Under the pieces are notes generated by a model. It saw only the letters and a list, made by a program, of their open reading frames with translations, made no database searches and was not told the DNA's origin. The position numbers and the translations under genes are program-made. This document shows, piece by piece, positions 1 through 10,830 of a DNA stretch of 64,000 nucleotides (positions within the stretch are counted from its first letter, which is position 1; the number at the start of each line of letters is the position of its first letter). Origin of the DNA: Diatrype stigma (lineage: Eukaryota > Ascomycota > Sordariomycetes > Xylariales > Diatrypaceae); NCBI GenBank assembly GCA_022225965.2, contig JAKJXP020000062.1:62001-126000 (forward strand), in the 5' to 3' direction.

Positions 1-1906
1 GATTCGGAACGACAGTTTGAATTCCGGGGACCTGAGGGGTAGTAGCTTGACTTTCGTCGGGAGGAATTTCCGCATTCTCCTGGTTCGGAGTGCTGATGGA
101 ATTGCCCTGCCCAGTGCTACCTCCAGGGGGTTTAGTGCTTCCACCAGGATGCTTTCCGGAGCCCGTCGTGGAAGTGCGTTTAGACTTTGAACTCTGTGGA
201 TGTGATTCTGCTGATCCTTTCTCATGTTTCTCCTTGGACTTTATAGATCCAGTAATAGATTTTGAAGCGTGAGGTTGACGACGTGATTCTTTAAAACTCT
301 TGCTTGCTGAAGTTGAACTCATCGACGGTGCACGATCATGAACCTTACTTTTGCTTTTGGACTTTACAGCGGGTTCAGACACCTTGCTCTTGTGCGGTTT
401 GCTAACCCCATGGTCAGACTTCTCTTGAGTTGATTTAGAAGTTTTCTCTGAGACTGTAGTCGGAGACGCATGTATCAGGGATGCAATTGATTGAGAGGTT
501 GCCTTTGGCGCCGTCTTGCTGGCGTGGACCGCCTTTTTCAAGAAGGTTTCGATGACGGAGGTCCTGGCTGATGACTCAGGGCCAGAAAAGTTGCCCTTGG
601 CAGCGAGTATCTTCTTCTCCACGATATGTCTTGCGGGCATCTTTTGAAGTAAAGCCTCTTGATCGGTGGCCGCTGCACACCGCTTATAGTCTTCCAACTT
701 CAATGTCATAATTGGACTGTCGAAGGGAATAGGTTCAGCCCTAGACCAGTTCCTGGTATGATTAATGGAATTGGTGGATTTCGTGTGTGACTTCGGGACC
801 CCTTCCGATATATTGGGTTTGGTGATTGGTTTCTTTCCACTTGTATAATCGAAAGTCACTGTCGGCTTATCTGGTGATGATTGGGATTCGACACTTTGCT
901 TCGGAAACACAGACACATCATGGACCCTTCGCGTGGTGCCTCCGCTCTTCGAGCCATGCTTATGCTTTGCCATAGGCGGAATCTCCTCCGAAACTTCAGT
1001 CGGAAATGCCTTTACTGAAGGCTTTTCCGTCCTCCCTAGTGGCGGAGAAGTGACTAACAATGTTGATTTTGTGAGATCTGGTAAAGTTGACTGCTCGCCT
1101 CTTTCGTTCTGAATGTGGGAAGAGCTCTGTACAGCCATGTGCGCGGAGTCAAAGGTAGAAATAGGGAGATATGGGCCCTCGGGAGGTTTTGCATGGTTAA
1201 ATGGCTTTCTATGCACGCTTGCGGTGGCCTCATGGGCGCGGACTCCTGCAACGCTGGCGTGTAATGTTTCCTCTGTCACAGCTGTCTTCTTGTTGGTTTG
1301 GGAGAGCGCAGGAACTGGTATCCCGGTTTTCTCTGCAACTGCGGAGTCACTGCGAGCAGTCATCGCTCTGAAAGGAGATGCTCCATGGGCAAAATGTAAC
1401 TGATCCGTATAGAAAGGTCTCTTCTGATCTTTCAACCACTGCCATGCTTGTTTCGCTCCACGGAGTTGACATATGGGCAACGTGGTTGGCGGTGCGACAT
1501 AATGGCTTGCGATATGCCTGGAACTGATCGTGCCTTCAAGATGGTCCTCTGTGCCGGCTTGTAATAATCTGATATGGCCGTCTGCTTGGAGAATTGGAGA
1601 TAATTCAGTTCTCCCAGTGACTCCTGTAGATTTAGGCGAATGCCAATAGTTGAAGCCATGAGGGATAGCAGCTTGAAGACAGCGTTCGCAAAGCTTGTTC
1701 AGGTCAAGGAAGCTGATTCTCGTGTCTGGTCCAACTGTATGAAAAAATGCGAGCCGACTTGGATACTGGCGGTGAATTTGGCTGCTTCCGGTACTGCCCT
1801 TGGGGAAATGTGGACAGCAGAAGCCGCGGCCGGTCAGAAGGGGAGTGAGGAACTCCGCCGACCCCGGAGCGGGGATTGGGGGTTGTACTTGAGATTGGGT
1901 TGCCAT
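1..1906 (-). CDS. Large Ser/Lys-rich protein, 5' part, runs off left edge
   Basis: Hand translation of the minus strand from an ATG at 1906 (context CAAAATGGC, a good fungal start) gives one uninterrupted frame of 635 codons to the left edge, so the gene is 3'-truncated by the window. The first ~200 residues are more structured, with scattered Cys/His pairs (FCCPHF, LCERCLQ) and an aromatic stretch (AWQWLKDQKRPFY near residue 165). The rest is low complexity, rich in Ser, Lys, Thr and Pro (SKSKSK, KHKHGSKSGG), typical of a disordered nuclear or scaffold protein. No signal peptide or membrane segment. I do not recognise the family. An open frame this long by chance is very unlikely at this base composition, so I am confident it is coding; function unknown. 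It is divergent from the ankyrin gene at 2886. Confidence 0.8.
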   Translation of the reverse strand, partial: MATQSQVQPPIPAPGSAEFLTPLLTGRGFCCPHFPKGSTGSSQIHRQYPSRLAFFHTVGPDTRISFLDLNKLCERCLQAAIPHGFNYWHSPKSTGVTGRTELSPILQADGHIRLLQAGTEDHLEGTISSRHIASHYVAPPTTLPICQLRGAKQAWQWLKDQKRPFYTDQLHFAHGASPFRAMTARSDSAVAEKTGIPVPALSQTNKKTAVTEETLHASVAGVRAHEATASVHRKPFNHAKPPEGPYLPISTFDSAHMAVQSSSHIQNERGEQSTLPDLTKSTLLVTSPPLGRTEKPSVKAFPTEVSEEIPPMAKHKHGSKSGGTTRRVHDVSVFPKQSVESQSSPDKPTVTFDYTSGKKPITKPNISEGVPKSHTKSTNSINHTRNWSRAEPIPFDSPIMTLKLEDYKRCAAATDQEALLQKMPARHIVEKKILAAKGNFSGPESSARTSVIETFLKKAVHASKTAPKATSQSIASLIHASPTTVSEKTSKSTQEKSDHGVSKPHKSKVSEPAVKSKSKSKVHDRAPSMSSTSASKSFKESRRQPHASKSITGSIKSKEKHEKGSAESHPQSSKSKRTSTTGSGKHPGGSTKPPGGSTGQGNSISTPNQENAEIPPDESQATTPQVPGIQTVVPN

Positions 1907-2885
1907 TTTGGCCTTGCTCGGGCTCCAAATATGAAATAAACAGAATACTTAGGACGTTTGGATGTCAACCGAAAAATTGATTTGGAGTGTTTCTTGAAAA
2001 AGCTGGTTAATGTATATAGTATCTTGCTGATTAGCTAGATAGGCCGGTATTAACCTGCAAACTCCTCTTAAAGCCCGTCTTGCTCCTCTAGCTGCCTACT
2101 ATACTGTATACCCCTATTTCTTAGCCGATCTATAATTATCTCCCCTGTTCCTAGGTAACAACACCAAGATCAGTTTTGCCCCCACGAGGCTATCTCGCGA
2201 CAAATACCAAACAGCGCTAATATGTGCAGTTCGGGCATAAGATGGCTAATCAGTCTAATATGCGAGGCTTCAGGATTGCACTTTGCGCTTACGTGTTGAC
2301 ACCCCTATCATCCTGCAAAGTCTCAATGCATACGACCCTACCTACTGGCTGCAGCGATGATTCTAGACGTAGTCTTACGGTACAAGTCAATCAAGTACCT
2401 TTTGGAAAGCCTTGTTGCCTACATGCTAATAGTGAGGCTTGTGATAGAGTCAGGGCGCATGCCTTGCATGTTTCGTAATACTGCCGGCAGGTCAACATCT
2501 CGGGCACCATCTTGAGCTAATTATGCTGAGCATAATATGCTCTGCTGCATGACATAGCCACGCCGAATAGCATTACACCTCGGAACCGAATATTCAGCGC
2601 ATACAAAGCTTTGGTTTGGAGTTGTTGCCTGTCATTCACTTGACACACCGGAAGCTCTTGTATTTCTCTACTCAGCGCAATCATTCTAGTTGTAGCATAC
2701 TTTCGCCGGGCCCCTTCACCCCGACGACAACTCTCTTGACCCAGATATCAACTCCCATACTTACTAAATTGGGACTCTTTCGAGCCTTCTTTTTGACATA
2801 GTCTCAACACAATCTGCCTCTGTGTAGTTGACTCTCCTTTTGCCTTTTCATCAATATTGTTGGAACGACGCCAGCCAACATCGCA
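1907..2885. other. Intergenic, divergent promoter region
   Basis: Lies between the minus-strand gene starting at 1906 and the plus-strand gene starting at 2886, so it should hold both promoters. Short open frames here lack composition or length to support a gene. No repeat or RNA gene seen. Confidence 0.5.
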
Positions 2886-5800
2886 ATGCCACCCGCAAAT
2901 TCGCCGCTAGCCAGCCCTTCTCTTTCGCAAGCTAGCTTCAGCCCACGATTATCCAAATCGAGCAGTTGCTCCTTCCAACCCCTTCAGATCATTAAAGAAA
3001 ACCGCATATGGGCTGAAGAGCTCATGAGCTATCACTCCTCGAGGTCAGATGGCGCCTTCAGCTATAAGGAGGCAACGGCCGTCCTTAGCGATATTGCCGA
3101 TGGTGTTATAACGGACGCGACTCCTGGCTTGGTCCGGACTCTCCTTGACGCTTATGATGCCGACGTCTGTTTTCAGCGACGCAAGAGTAACAACCTCTTG
3201 AAGAAGATGATCAACCAAGATCAACTCGGTTTGCGCAGCAATCTACTTCAAAATGCGACTCGTAACTGCTCAGATCAGATGTTATTACTACTTGCCCAGA
3301 AGGCTGACGAGGTTGCCTTAAATCAGGCACTTCCTATCGCCATCATGCAGGTCGACCAGGCCAAGGTCGAAGTACTCCTTGCGCGCGGCGCCGATGCATC
3401 ACCCTTATGTGATGAGTTCCTCAATGTCATCGAGCGCTGCTCCGACCAGTTCCTTAGCCCCTTGCTTATTCAAGTCAGAGGCGTTTGCCAAAAATGCCGC
3501 GACCAAGCCCTTGTTCGCATGGCGGCAGTTGGACACCAGGGGAAGGTCGCGATGCTATTACGCAAAAGTGCGAATGTCGCCCATGATAAGGCAGCAGCAC
3601 TCAGAGAAGCGATACGCAACAGAAGGCCAGATATAGCAAACGCCATCGTAGCCCATCCCCCGATGAGGGGACACCAGGACTTGCTAGACTTGGCAGTAGG
3701 AGACGCGTATGACTTCGACCAAACCCAAACCCTGAAGATGTGTCTCCAGGCTGGTGCGGTAGGACCCAAGACAGGCATGACGCTACTCAGTGCTGTAGAA
3801 AAAGAACAATGGGACCTCGCCAATCTCATCATACAATACGGCTCATCTCTCGGATTCGAGACCAGGCTTCCTATCACTCTTGTCGTCATGCGTGGACAGA
3901 TAGGCCTCCTCAAGGCCATCTTGGGTCGTCAGCCTACAAAGTCGGTTCTAGAGGAAGCGATTATAGAGGCGACAAAACTTAATAATATTCCAACGGCACA
4001 TCATATAATCGACTTACTCCTGACCGCTGGTCTCCGAGGCGACGCCGTCAGTGAAACCCTCGTGCGGGTCCTCAATGGCACTACTTTCGCAACCGACGAT
4101 CATTCGAGATGCCAGCTGGTGCACCTCCTCTTGAGCAAAGGAGACGCAGACGTAAATATAAAGGGCGGGCGCTCCCTTGTTCAGGCCACGGAACAAGGGT
4201 TTCTGAATATCCTAAAACTGCTTGTGCAATACCGGCCATCCATGGAATCATTGCAGGCAGCTCTAGCCTCGGCCGCGATGTTGTCGGATGCAGACTTCGC
4301 AAAGGCATCCATCGCCACTGTTATAGGCGCCAAATCCAAGAGTTCCCCCGATAGGGAGCGCTTACTGGCCGCCGCGGTGGTAGAAAGCGCAAAATCTCAT
4401 CGAATGGATCTTCTCGAATGCCTGTCCCAGTACAAGTTCTCGCCTACCACTATCCTCGCTGGCTTTGCCGCCTTAACTTCTACAGGGACGGGTTGGGCTT
4501 CGCCTTCAGGGCTGCCTGTGGTCCAATTTCTACTGGACCAAGGTGCTTCGGGTCGTATAGTCGACAAGGCTTTCTCTCAAGCCGTCCTCTTGCTCGAATT
4601 CGACGCCGTCAATCTCTTATCGACTTCCATAGGCCCAAGAACCCTGAGCGAAGCTTTGAGAGGGCTAGTAGAAGAGCACTCTCAGCGCTGGATGTGTCCA
4701 GATAACCGCTACCTTTGGGTCATCCACTTTCTGCTCGAATGGGGTGCCAGAGGAGAGCCGGTGGACCTTGCCCTTCTCTATGCGGTACAGGGCTACGTCG
4801 AAGCGCGTGCGTCGGAAGAGCTGCTTGACACTTTGCTTGTCGTTGGTAGGGCGAACGTGAACTTTCGGTTTGGAGAAGCCCTCAAGATCGCTGTCCGCTA
4901 TGGAAATCCATTGTTGCTACAGAAGCTAGCTTCTTACGGCGCCAATAAAGAAGTTCTGACGCATACCTTCTCGGATGCAATCATGTCTCCTCTGGACGAA
5001 GACGTTGTAATTAGCCTCATCAACACCCTTGCTACTGTCGATGGCAAGGATAATCGGCCAGACTTCCGAGCTGTGTCATCGAATGGTTATCCGCCTGTCG
5101 CTAATTGCCTATGCGTGCATCCCGAGGCGGCAAAGCTAATACGGCGATTGGCCGAGCTAGGTTGTAATATAGATGCGATATTCGAGGACTATTTATATGA
5201 TGTCCTAGAACCCGTTACCCCTCTCGCGTGGGCCATGTGTCCACGCGAAGGTCGATCACCCATTTCGCCTTCTGTGATTGAGGCTCTAATAAAGGCAAAA
5301 GGTAGGCCGACATTTACGACCTGGCTAAGTCGGGCTTGGAGGTCTTTTCACTAATTGTGGTTTTAGCGAACGTGTCTTTTATAGCACCTGCTTCTCAAAC
5401 GACTCCGTTGATATTGGCCGCTCAACACGGCCGCGATGATGCTGTAAGCCTGTTGCTTAAGGCCGAGGCTGATAGCTATCGTCGAGACTGTTTCGATAGA
5501 TCGGCACTTTTCTATGCATCTGAGATAGGAGCCCTGGACTCTATCCGCGCCTTACTGAAAGCCAAGTTCAAAGTGAATGACGGCAGCCTCCACGAGGCTG
5601 CTAGAAACCTCCACGCAGAGGCTGTCGCCTTGCTGGTCAAGTACAAACACGATGTCAACTTCCCCAGCACTGCGCACGACGGACGCACGCCCATTCAGGA
5701 GATGGCCTATGGGTGTGATGGCACCCGCAATGTTATGGATATCGAACTTACCATAGAAGCGCTCGAAAAGGGGAAAGTGGATTTTCTCGGCAAATGGCGA

Positions 5801-6436
5801 GGCCGCAAAAACGCCCTGTTCCTGGCCCTCGACAACCCCCAGCCATGCGCGGTGACCCAGGCCCTCTTGGAGAAGATGTGGAGCGTGCTCAACCACGAAG
5901 ACAACGTGTTCGAGGCGGCGGACCCCCACACGCGGGTGCGCTACTTCATGTCGCCGACCATCTACCTCGCCAAGCACCACCGCCACGACGACGACGACGG
6001 CCGCGAGCTCCTCCTCCTCCGGCTGCTGCAGGCGAAGCAGTGCCAGGACCGGTTCTACGCCGAGCTGGGCGCGGCGCAGCCGGCGGGCGCGGTGGGGCTG
6101 CCCGACGCCGTCGCCAAGGCCGACAAGCGGCGGCGGGACGAAGAAGAGAAGCGGCGGGCGCGCCAGCGCGAGCACGACGAGAAGATGCGCCACGACCGGG
6201 ACAAGCTGGCGCAGAAGATGCAGCAGTCTGCCGCCGTGCTGCACCACACCCAAATGCACCAGCAGGGGCAAATGAGAAATCCACAGCAGCAGCAGCAGCA
6301 GCTCCAGGCCCGTATTCCCCGGAAGGCGCTGGCGAAGCGGCAGGGTCAACAACAACAGCAACAACCACAACAACAACAGCGGCTGTGGCGCGAGCAACAG
6401 GAGGTAAATCCACAGTTCTATCGGAAGGCGGCCTGA
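2886..6436 (+). CDS. Ankyrin-repeat protein, two exons
   Basis: Join 2886..5301 and 5385..6436 (83-bp intron, G|GTAGGC...TTATAG|C), giving 1155 aa. The long exon-1 frame continues in exon 2 exactly in phase (AKG to KAPASQ). The body is a solenoid of divergent ankyrin repeats of ~33 residues (recurrent LLL..GA.. and A...G....L helices, e.g. VEVLLARGADAS and VQFLLDQGASGR), and typical repeats occur just after the splice (PLILAAQHGRDDAVSLLLKA). The last ~150 residues change to charged coiled coil (KRRRDEEEKRRARQREHDEK) and polyglutamine tracts. The N-terminal ~40 residues are Ser/Pro rich. Role is likely protein-protein interaction; such large ankyrin proteins are common in fungal accessory loci beside NLR genes, as here (the NLR is convergent). 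The exon-2 3' part is very GC rich, producing long false frames in other frames. Confidence 0.9.
5302..5384 (+). other. Intron of the ankyrin-repeat gene
   Basis: GT at 5302 and TTATAG ending at 5384; 83 bp, removes the in-frame stop at 5352 and joins two ankyrin frames in phase 1. Confidence 0.8.
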
Positions 6437-6968
6437 TAAATGCAAACGAGAATTGTATGTACTTCAATTCTCATGTCATCTGTTACTACTGAGTTGGTGT
6501 CTGGAGTCCCTGGCTACAATTTTGGTATGTAGGTAGTCTGGGAAGGGTGTGGGCAGGGGATGTCGGGAGACTAAAATAGGGGTTGAGGGGCTAGTGCCTT
6601 TAGGGGCCCTTAGGGACTTTTAGGGACTTTTAGTTAGGGGGATGAGGGGCTACGCCCCCTCCCTACCTTAGTGTACCATTTACACCTACGCGGTAATTAT
6701 ATATTTTTACACTTATTAGCTGATTGCAGAAAGCATAGGTTCAGTGTGGAATGTGATGTTTGTCCCTGTTTTGCTGCTGCAAATGCTTACATAGTAATCC
6801 CTGTCAGAGGTCCTAACTCCTATGGTGCAACATATCGTGTGTTTACCGTTATCCTTAATCAATTTGTAGAAGTGCTTTGAAACGCGATTTGAGAAACTTT
6901 CAAAGTAAGCCAGCACCATGATACTAAAAAGAAAAGTAAAAAACATTCTGGTACATCCATCCATCCAT
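6437..6968. other. Convergent intergenic spacer
   Basis: Between the 3' ends of the ankyrin and NLR genes. Holds a short G-rich repeat run (TTAGGGACTT twice, ~6605-6640) and an AT-rich stretch around 6690-6720. No gene supported. Confidence 0.4.
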
Positions 6969-9399
6969 CTAGCTAACCACTGGTAAGCCCCTTTTCTGTT
7001 TATCCAGAGCTGGCGCTCTCGACTTCTTCCCTGCCTGGTGCTGAAACTCCTTCCGCATCAACTTCGTCATGAGTGTGTCCCGATGATTCTCCCCCAGCAG
7101 CTTCTTCTGGGTCCTCAGGGTTTCCGCGAACAGCTTCTCGGCTTCTTCAAAGCGTCCGCGTAGTCGATAATTCATAGCCAGACTGCAGTAGGTCCGCAGG
7201 ACCGCCGGGTCGTCGCACCCGAGCAAGCGGGCCTGCACCGCGAGCACTTCCTCGAGCTCGTCCCCCGCGGCCTCGACCTTCCCCATGCTCTCCAGCATCA
7301 TGGCAATGTTCTGCCGCGTGACCAGCGTTTCGGGGTGGTCCAGCCCCAGCACCCTTTGTTGGACCGGAAGCACCACGTTGAAGACGCTCTGTGCCTCTTC
7401 CAGCCGACCTTGCCGGCAAAACAGGCACGCTAGGGCCGCCAGGATCCGCAGCAGCTCGGGATGGTCGGCGCCCAAGTGCTGCTCGAAGATTTGCGCGGCC
7501 GACTGGTACAAGGTCGCGGCTTTGTCGTATTCTCCGACCTCTTCATGTGCCAGGGCTAGATTGTACTGCCGCCTTCCCGTATCGATGTCGGTTTCGCCGT
7601 ACTTCTCCTTGCACCAGTCTAGCACGCGCTGGTAGAGCTGCAAGGCTTCTTGGGGGCCTTCCTTGCCGCCCTGGAGGAGCTGCGAGTTCGCGAAGTTGCT
7701 CGCCTGCTCCACCATGTCGGGCCGGTCCTTCCAGTCTCCCTTCGCGAGCTGTTTGAAGTCGATTTTCCCCTTCTCTGTCTGGTGGTCCGCTGGTTTTTTC
7801 ATCGCCGATCTCGTTTTTGACGATAGAGCCATTTGACTGTTGGTTTTCTCAATAGCCTTCTTGGCTTGTTCGGCCAGATCGCGATGCTCTCCGGGGCCTC
7901 CCTCGCATAGTTTCAGACATTCTTTGAAATGATTCAGGGCCTCGCGGTAGTATCCTTGGCTGTCATAGTAAGAACCAACTCTGTGTTCTAGAGTTGCGAG
8001 GTTTTTTCTAGCCTCCTTTGAAGTTGGCTGGAACCTTAGCACAGCGAGGGCACAAGGGATAAGGTCGCTTTTGTCTTCTTCTGTCTCAGCAAATCTCTCG
8101 CACATGATATGTAGCGCTTGAACTTCAATCATGTTCCTTTCTTTCGACTTTTCGAGCTTCTTGTGTATACAACGTCGAATGGTGGTAGTGATCGTATGCA
8201 CTCTGTTGTCCGAGGATGGTTCCACCATACCAGATTTGACCAAACGTGGAAGCTGGTCAAATAACTCCGATCTCTTGAAGAAGCTGCTTGGGATGCACTG
8301 GACCTCAATGGACCCCATAAGACATAACAAATGTGCATCTGCGTCCTGCTCTTTCTTCACCTTTTCGTAAAGCAGGGTCCAAGCGTGCATTGTCATCTGG
8401 TCTGGCTTCAACGTTGCCTTTGGCTTTGATATCGTTTCCATGTAGGCTCTCAAGCCGCTCTTCATAGCTGATTTATGGAACAGGTGGACCATGATGATGG
8501 CCCCTGCGGAGTTTCCGAGATGATTCGCTATCGTGACAGCCGCCTTTCTCTTCGCTTTGTCCGACGTGGGTTTTCCGAGGAGAATGAGTGAGGCATCATC
8601 GTCATTCAATGCAGGAACTTCGATGATATGGGTATTGTTCTGATTGACCATCTGCATTGCTAGGTCCTGAGAGCGCGTGGTAGCTAATATCCTGGCAAAG
8701 GGGGTTTTGGGGACAAAATCCAGGAGGCGTCTTCCAGCAATAGCAGGTTCCGTGGCGACGAGGTTATCGCTATCGTCCATGCCATCCACTATCATTATCC
8801 AGTAGCCGCTGTTATCTTGTCTCAGGGCGTGGAAGACTGTCTCTACGACACTTCTGTCTCCTAAGCCTTTCATGTCTATGTGGAGGTTCTTGGCGATATG
8901 TCTGTACGATAACTCGAATTGAGCAGCGCTGCCAGCATTGACCCAGTAAACAGAAGACCCCGGAATATCTTCGTAAAACTTGTGGGCATATTCCACAGTA
9001 ACATGAGTTTTTCTAATCACCGCATCAACGTGCCTGCTTTTATGACCGTCGGAGATGGAGACTTACCCGTTTCCGGAACCACCATGAAGGACCAGGACAG
9101 CGGTTTCTTTGAACATGGTTTCGATACGATCTAGAATCCCTTCACGAGGTGCAAAATGTGATTCTCTCGCGATAGGCGCGAGTACTGAGGGTAGGCGGCG
9201 TCTTAGGGCTGCAGGGGCAAGTGATACACGTGGTCTTTCTGCAACTGTACTCTGAGAATTAGAACAGATTCTATGACTTAAACAATTAGACTATGGGAAA
9301 GAGAATAGGCGGTACAAGTACGCCATGCAGGTTCTAAGCTTTCTGACGCCTTGGATGTGGACTCAAAGGCGAGATTAACAGGGAAAATCTCTGCTAACT
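6969..9399 (-). CDS. NLR-type receptor, NB-ARC and TPR part
   Basis: Minus-strand exons inferred at 9251..9067 and 9012..6969 (introns 9398-9252 and 9066-9013), continuing the gene whose 5' half is described at 9400-11148. The first of these exons ends in the nucleotide-binding loop and the second completes it: joined they read GGSGNGKT (GxxGxGKT P-loop) followed by EYA. Further NB-ARC features are SVYWVNAG, the Walker-B-like WIMIVDGMDD and the ARILATTRSQD region. The C-terminal ~330 residues are tetratricopeptide repeats of the kinesin-light-chain type (YNLALAHEEVGEYDKAATLY, then three more 42-residue units each with the HPETL/DDPAVL signature). In fungi, such STAND proteins act in non-self recognition and cell death signalling. 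This part has an intact frame; because the 5' half is broken, a full-length product is unlikely. Confidence 0.85.
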
Positions 9400-10217
9400 T
9401 GACTTTGGTTGAACATCCGCATTCGGTCCCCAACACGTGGTGAAGCTGAGCCTAGCTGCAACCTTGAGCTTGAGGGAAGTTGGTTTCTGAGCAAGGCTGG
9501 CTTACTCAAACTTCGTCCGTCGATGATTCCCTTCGATCTTTCGCTTATTATCACTATCTGGCGCCGAACGGAATTGTAGCAATCGTCCTCATGACTTTCA
9601 AACTTATTCATTCCAAAATGATCCAGGGGTAACGCTCCTTTCGGATGCCCGCCGAGCGTCCCTGACGATTCATTCACAACGAATTCCTAGGACAGCAATT
9701 AATAGGGGACATTCTCTTCATAGTAGCAACGTAATTCACAGTACCGATTCCATATCTTGACGTCCAGCAATAAGTCCGATTTTTGAGGCCATCTGCTCAT
9801 AGAAGCAGAAGATCATTGGCGCATGAGATTTCCGGTGACTAACTTCTCGCGTAAACATGTTGTGAATGTTTACGAGTAAGTCGTTGTTGTTGGCGAGTGT
9901 CTTGAGAGCATTGGTCTCGACTCTGGTGTTTTTCTGTGTTATTGCCTGGAAAAGTTCCCCCTGGGTGCGACTAAACTTATTCTCCGTATCCGCACTGACC
10001 CCATGGTGAGGGGTCCCCAGGAAGATGAATCCGGTTACATAGTCGAATATCCCGGGCCAACGCTCAGGGTCTGATTTTGCTTCGAGATAAGACTTCAATG
10101 AAGTTGGTTAGGTTCTAGTCATATCAGTTGATGGTGGCGCAGCTTACCTGCTGAATCACAAGCCCGCCAAAGCAATGCCCAATAAAGAGGATTGGGCGGT
10201 CTACGCAATCGCGCCTC

Positions 10218-10225
10218 TTTTCAGC
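10218..10225. repeat. Target-site duplication, left copy (TTTTCAGC)
   Basis: Identical to 10823-10830 on the other side of the MITE; 8 bp as expected for hAT insertion. Confidence 0.93.
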
Positions 10226-10822
10226 CAGGGTGTCACGCAACGCAACCTGTGCAACGCGATTGCCACCAATTGGTTGCCACCAGCATCTGCAACCCATCCA
10301 TTCGGGATTTTTCTGAATTGCGCAACCTGCAACGCAACCCACGATACCTTCCCCTGGTTGCGCAATTGGTTGCACGTTGCAGTGGCTGGTGATTGTGGCT
10401 AGTATATACCGCCACAACAAGGATTATAGGGGCTATTAGGTACCTAATAAGGGTCAAAGTGGAGGCTAAGGGGAAGGGGGGGAGGGGGGGGGGAGTTGTT
10501 AGGAGGGGGGTGCCAGGTATGGGTTGAAACCTTCTATTAAGCAGCCTTCCATTAAGCAGCCTTCCATTAAGTAGCCTTTTATTAGGTAGGGCTGCTAATA
10601 ATGTGCTTCGAATATGCCAGATAAACGCCCAAAAACCGTTTTACGACCTTTGTATATGCCCTTACTTTAACCCGATTTGGGTACTGCAATCAGTGCAACG
10701 CCACTGCAATTTGGTTGCAGTTGCGCAACGGCAATCCACCAAATCCAAGGGGCTGGTTGCAGTTACTGCAATCCATCCACTAGAGGTCCTGGTTGCAGTG
10801 GATTGCGTTGCGTGACACCCTG
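10226..10822. mobile_element. hAT-type MITE, 597 bp, complete
   Basis: Perfect 20-bp terminal inverted repeats (CAGGGTGTCACGCAACGCAA at 10226-10245, its reverse complement at 10803-10822), flanked by a perfect 8-bp direct repeat TTTTCAGC (10218-10225 and 10823-10830). CAGGG-type ends plus 8-bp duplication fit the hAT superfamily. No coding capacity. Subterminal regions carry many TGCAACC/GGTTGCA motifs and three copies of the palindrome TTGCGCAA (10318, 10358, 10721), plausible transposase binding sites. Joining the flanks across one duplication restores the reading frame of the NLR esterase domain (SLAEKRRDCVDRPILF), which proves insertion into an exon. Its left ~165 bp match the end of the hAT relic at 61075. 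Confidence 0.95.
10531..10590. repeat. 15-bp tandem repeat inside the MITE, four copies
   Basis: Units CTTCTATTAAGCAGC, CTTCCATTAAGCAGC, CTTCCATTAAGTAGC and CTTTTATTAGGTAGG in a row; differences are mostly C/T and A/G transitions. Confidence 0.85.
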
Positions 10823-10830
10823 TTTTCAGC
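10823..10830. repeat. Target-site duplication, right copy (TTTTCAGC)
   Basis: Identical to 10218-10225; the pair marks the original exon sequence disrupted by the MITE. Confidence 0.93.

Noticed and set aside
5552..6445. Long minus-strand frame (297 codons) opposite the ankyrin gene
   Set aside because: GC-rich shadow of exon 2: Leu-run composition, no family features, and the plus frame has a perfect ankyrin and splice structure.
6597..6640. TTAGGG-like run as an internal telomere repeat
   Set aside because: The units are TTAGGGACTT, only two copies, within G-rich low-complexity DNA; not a real telomere tract.
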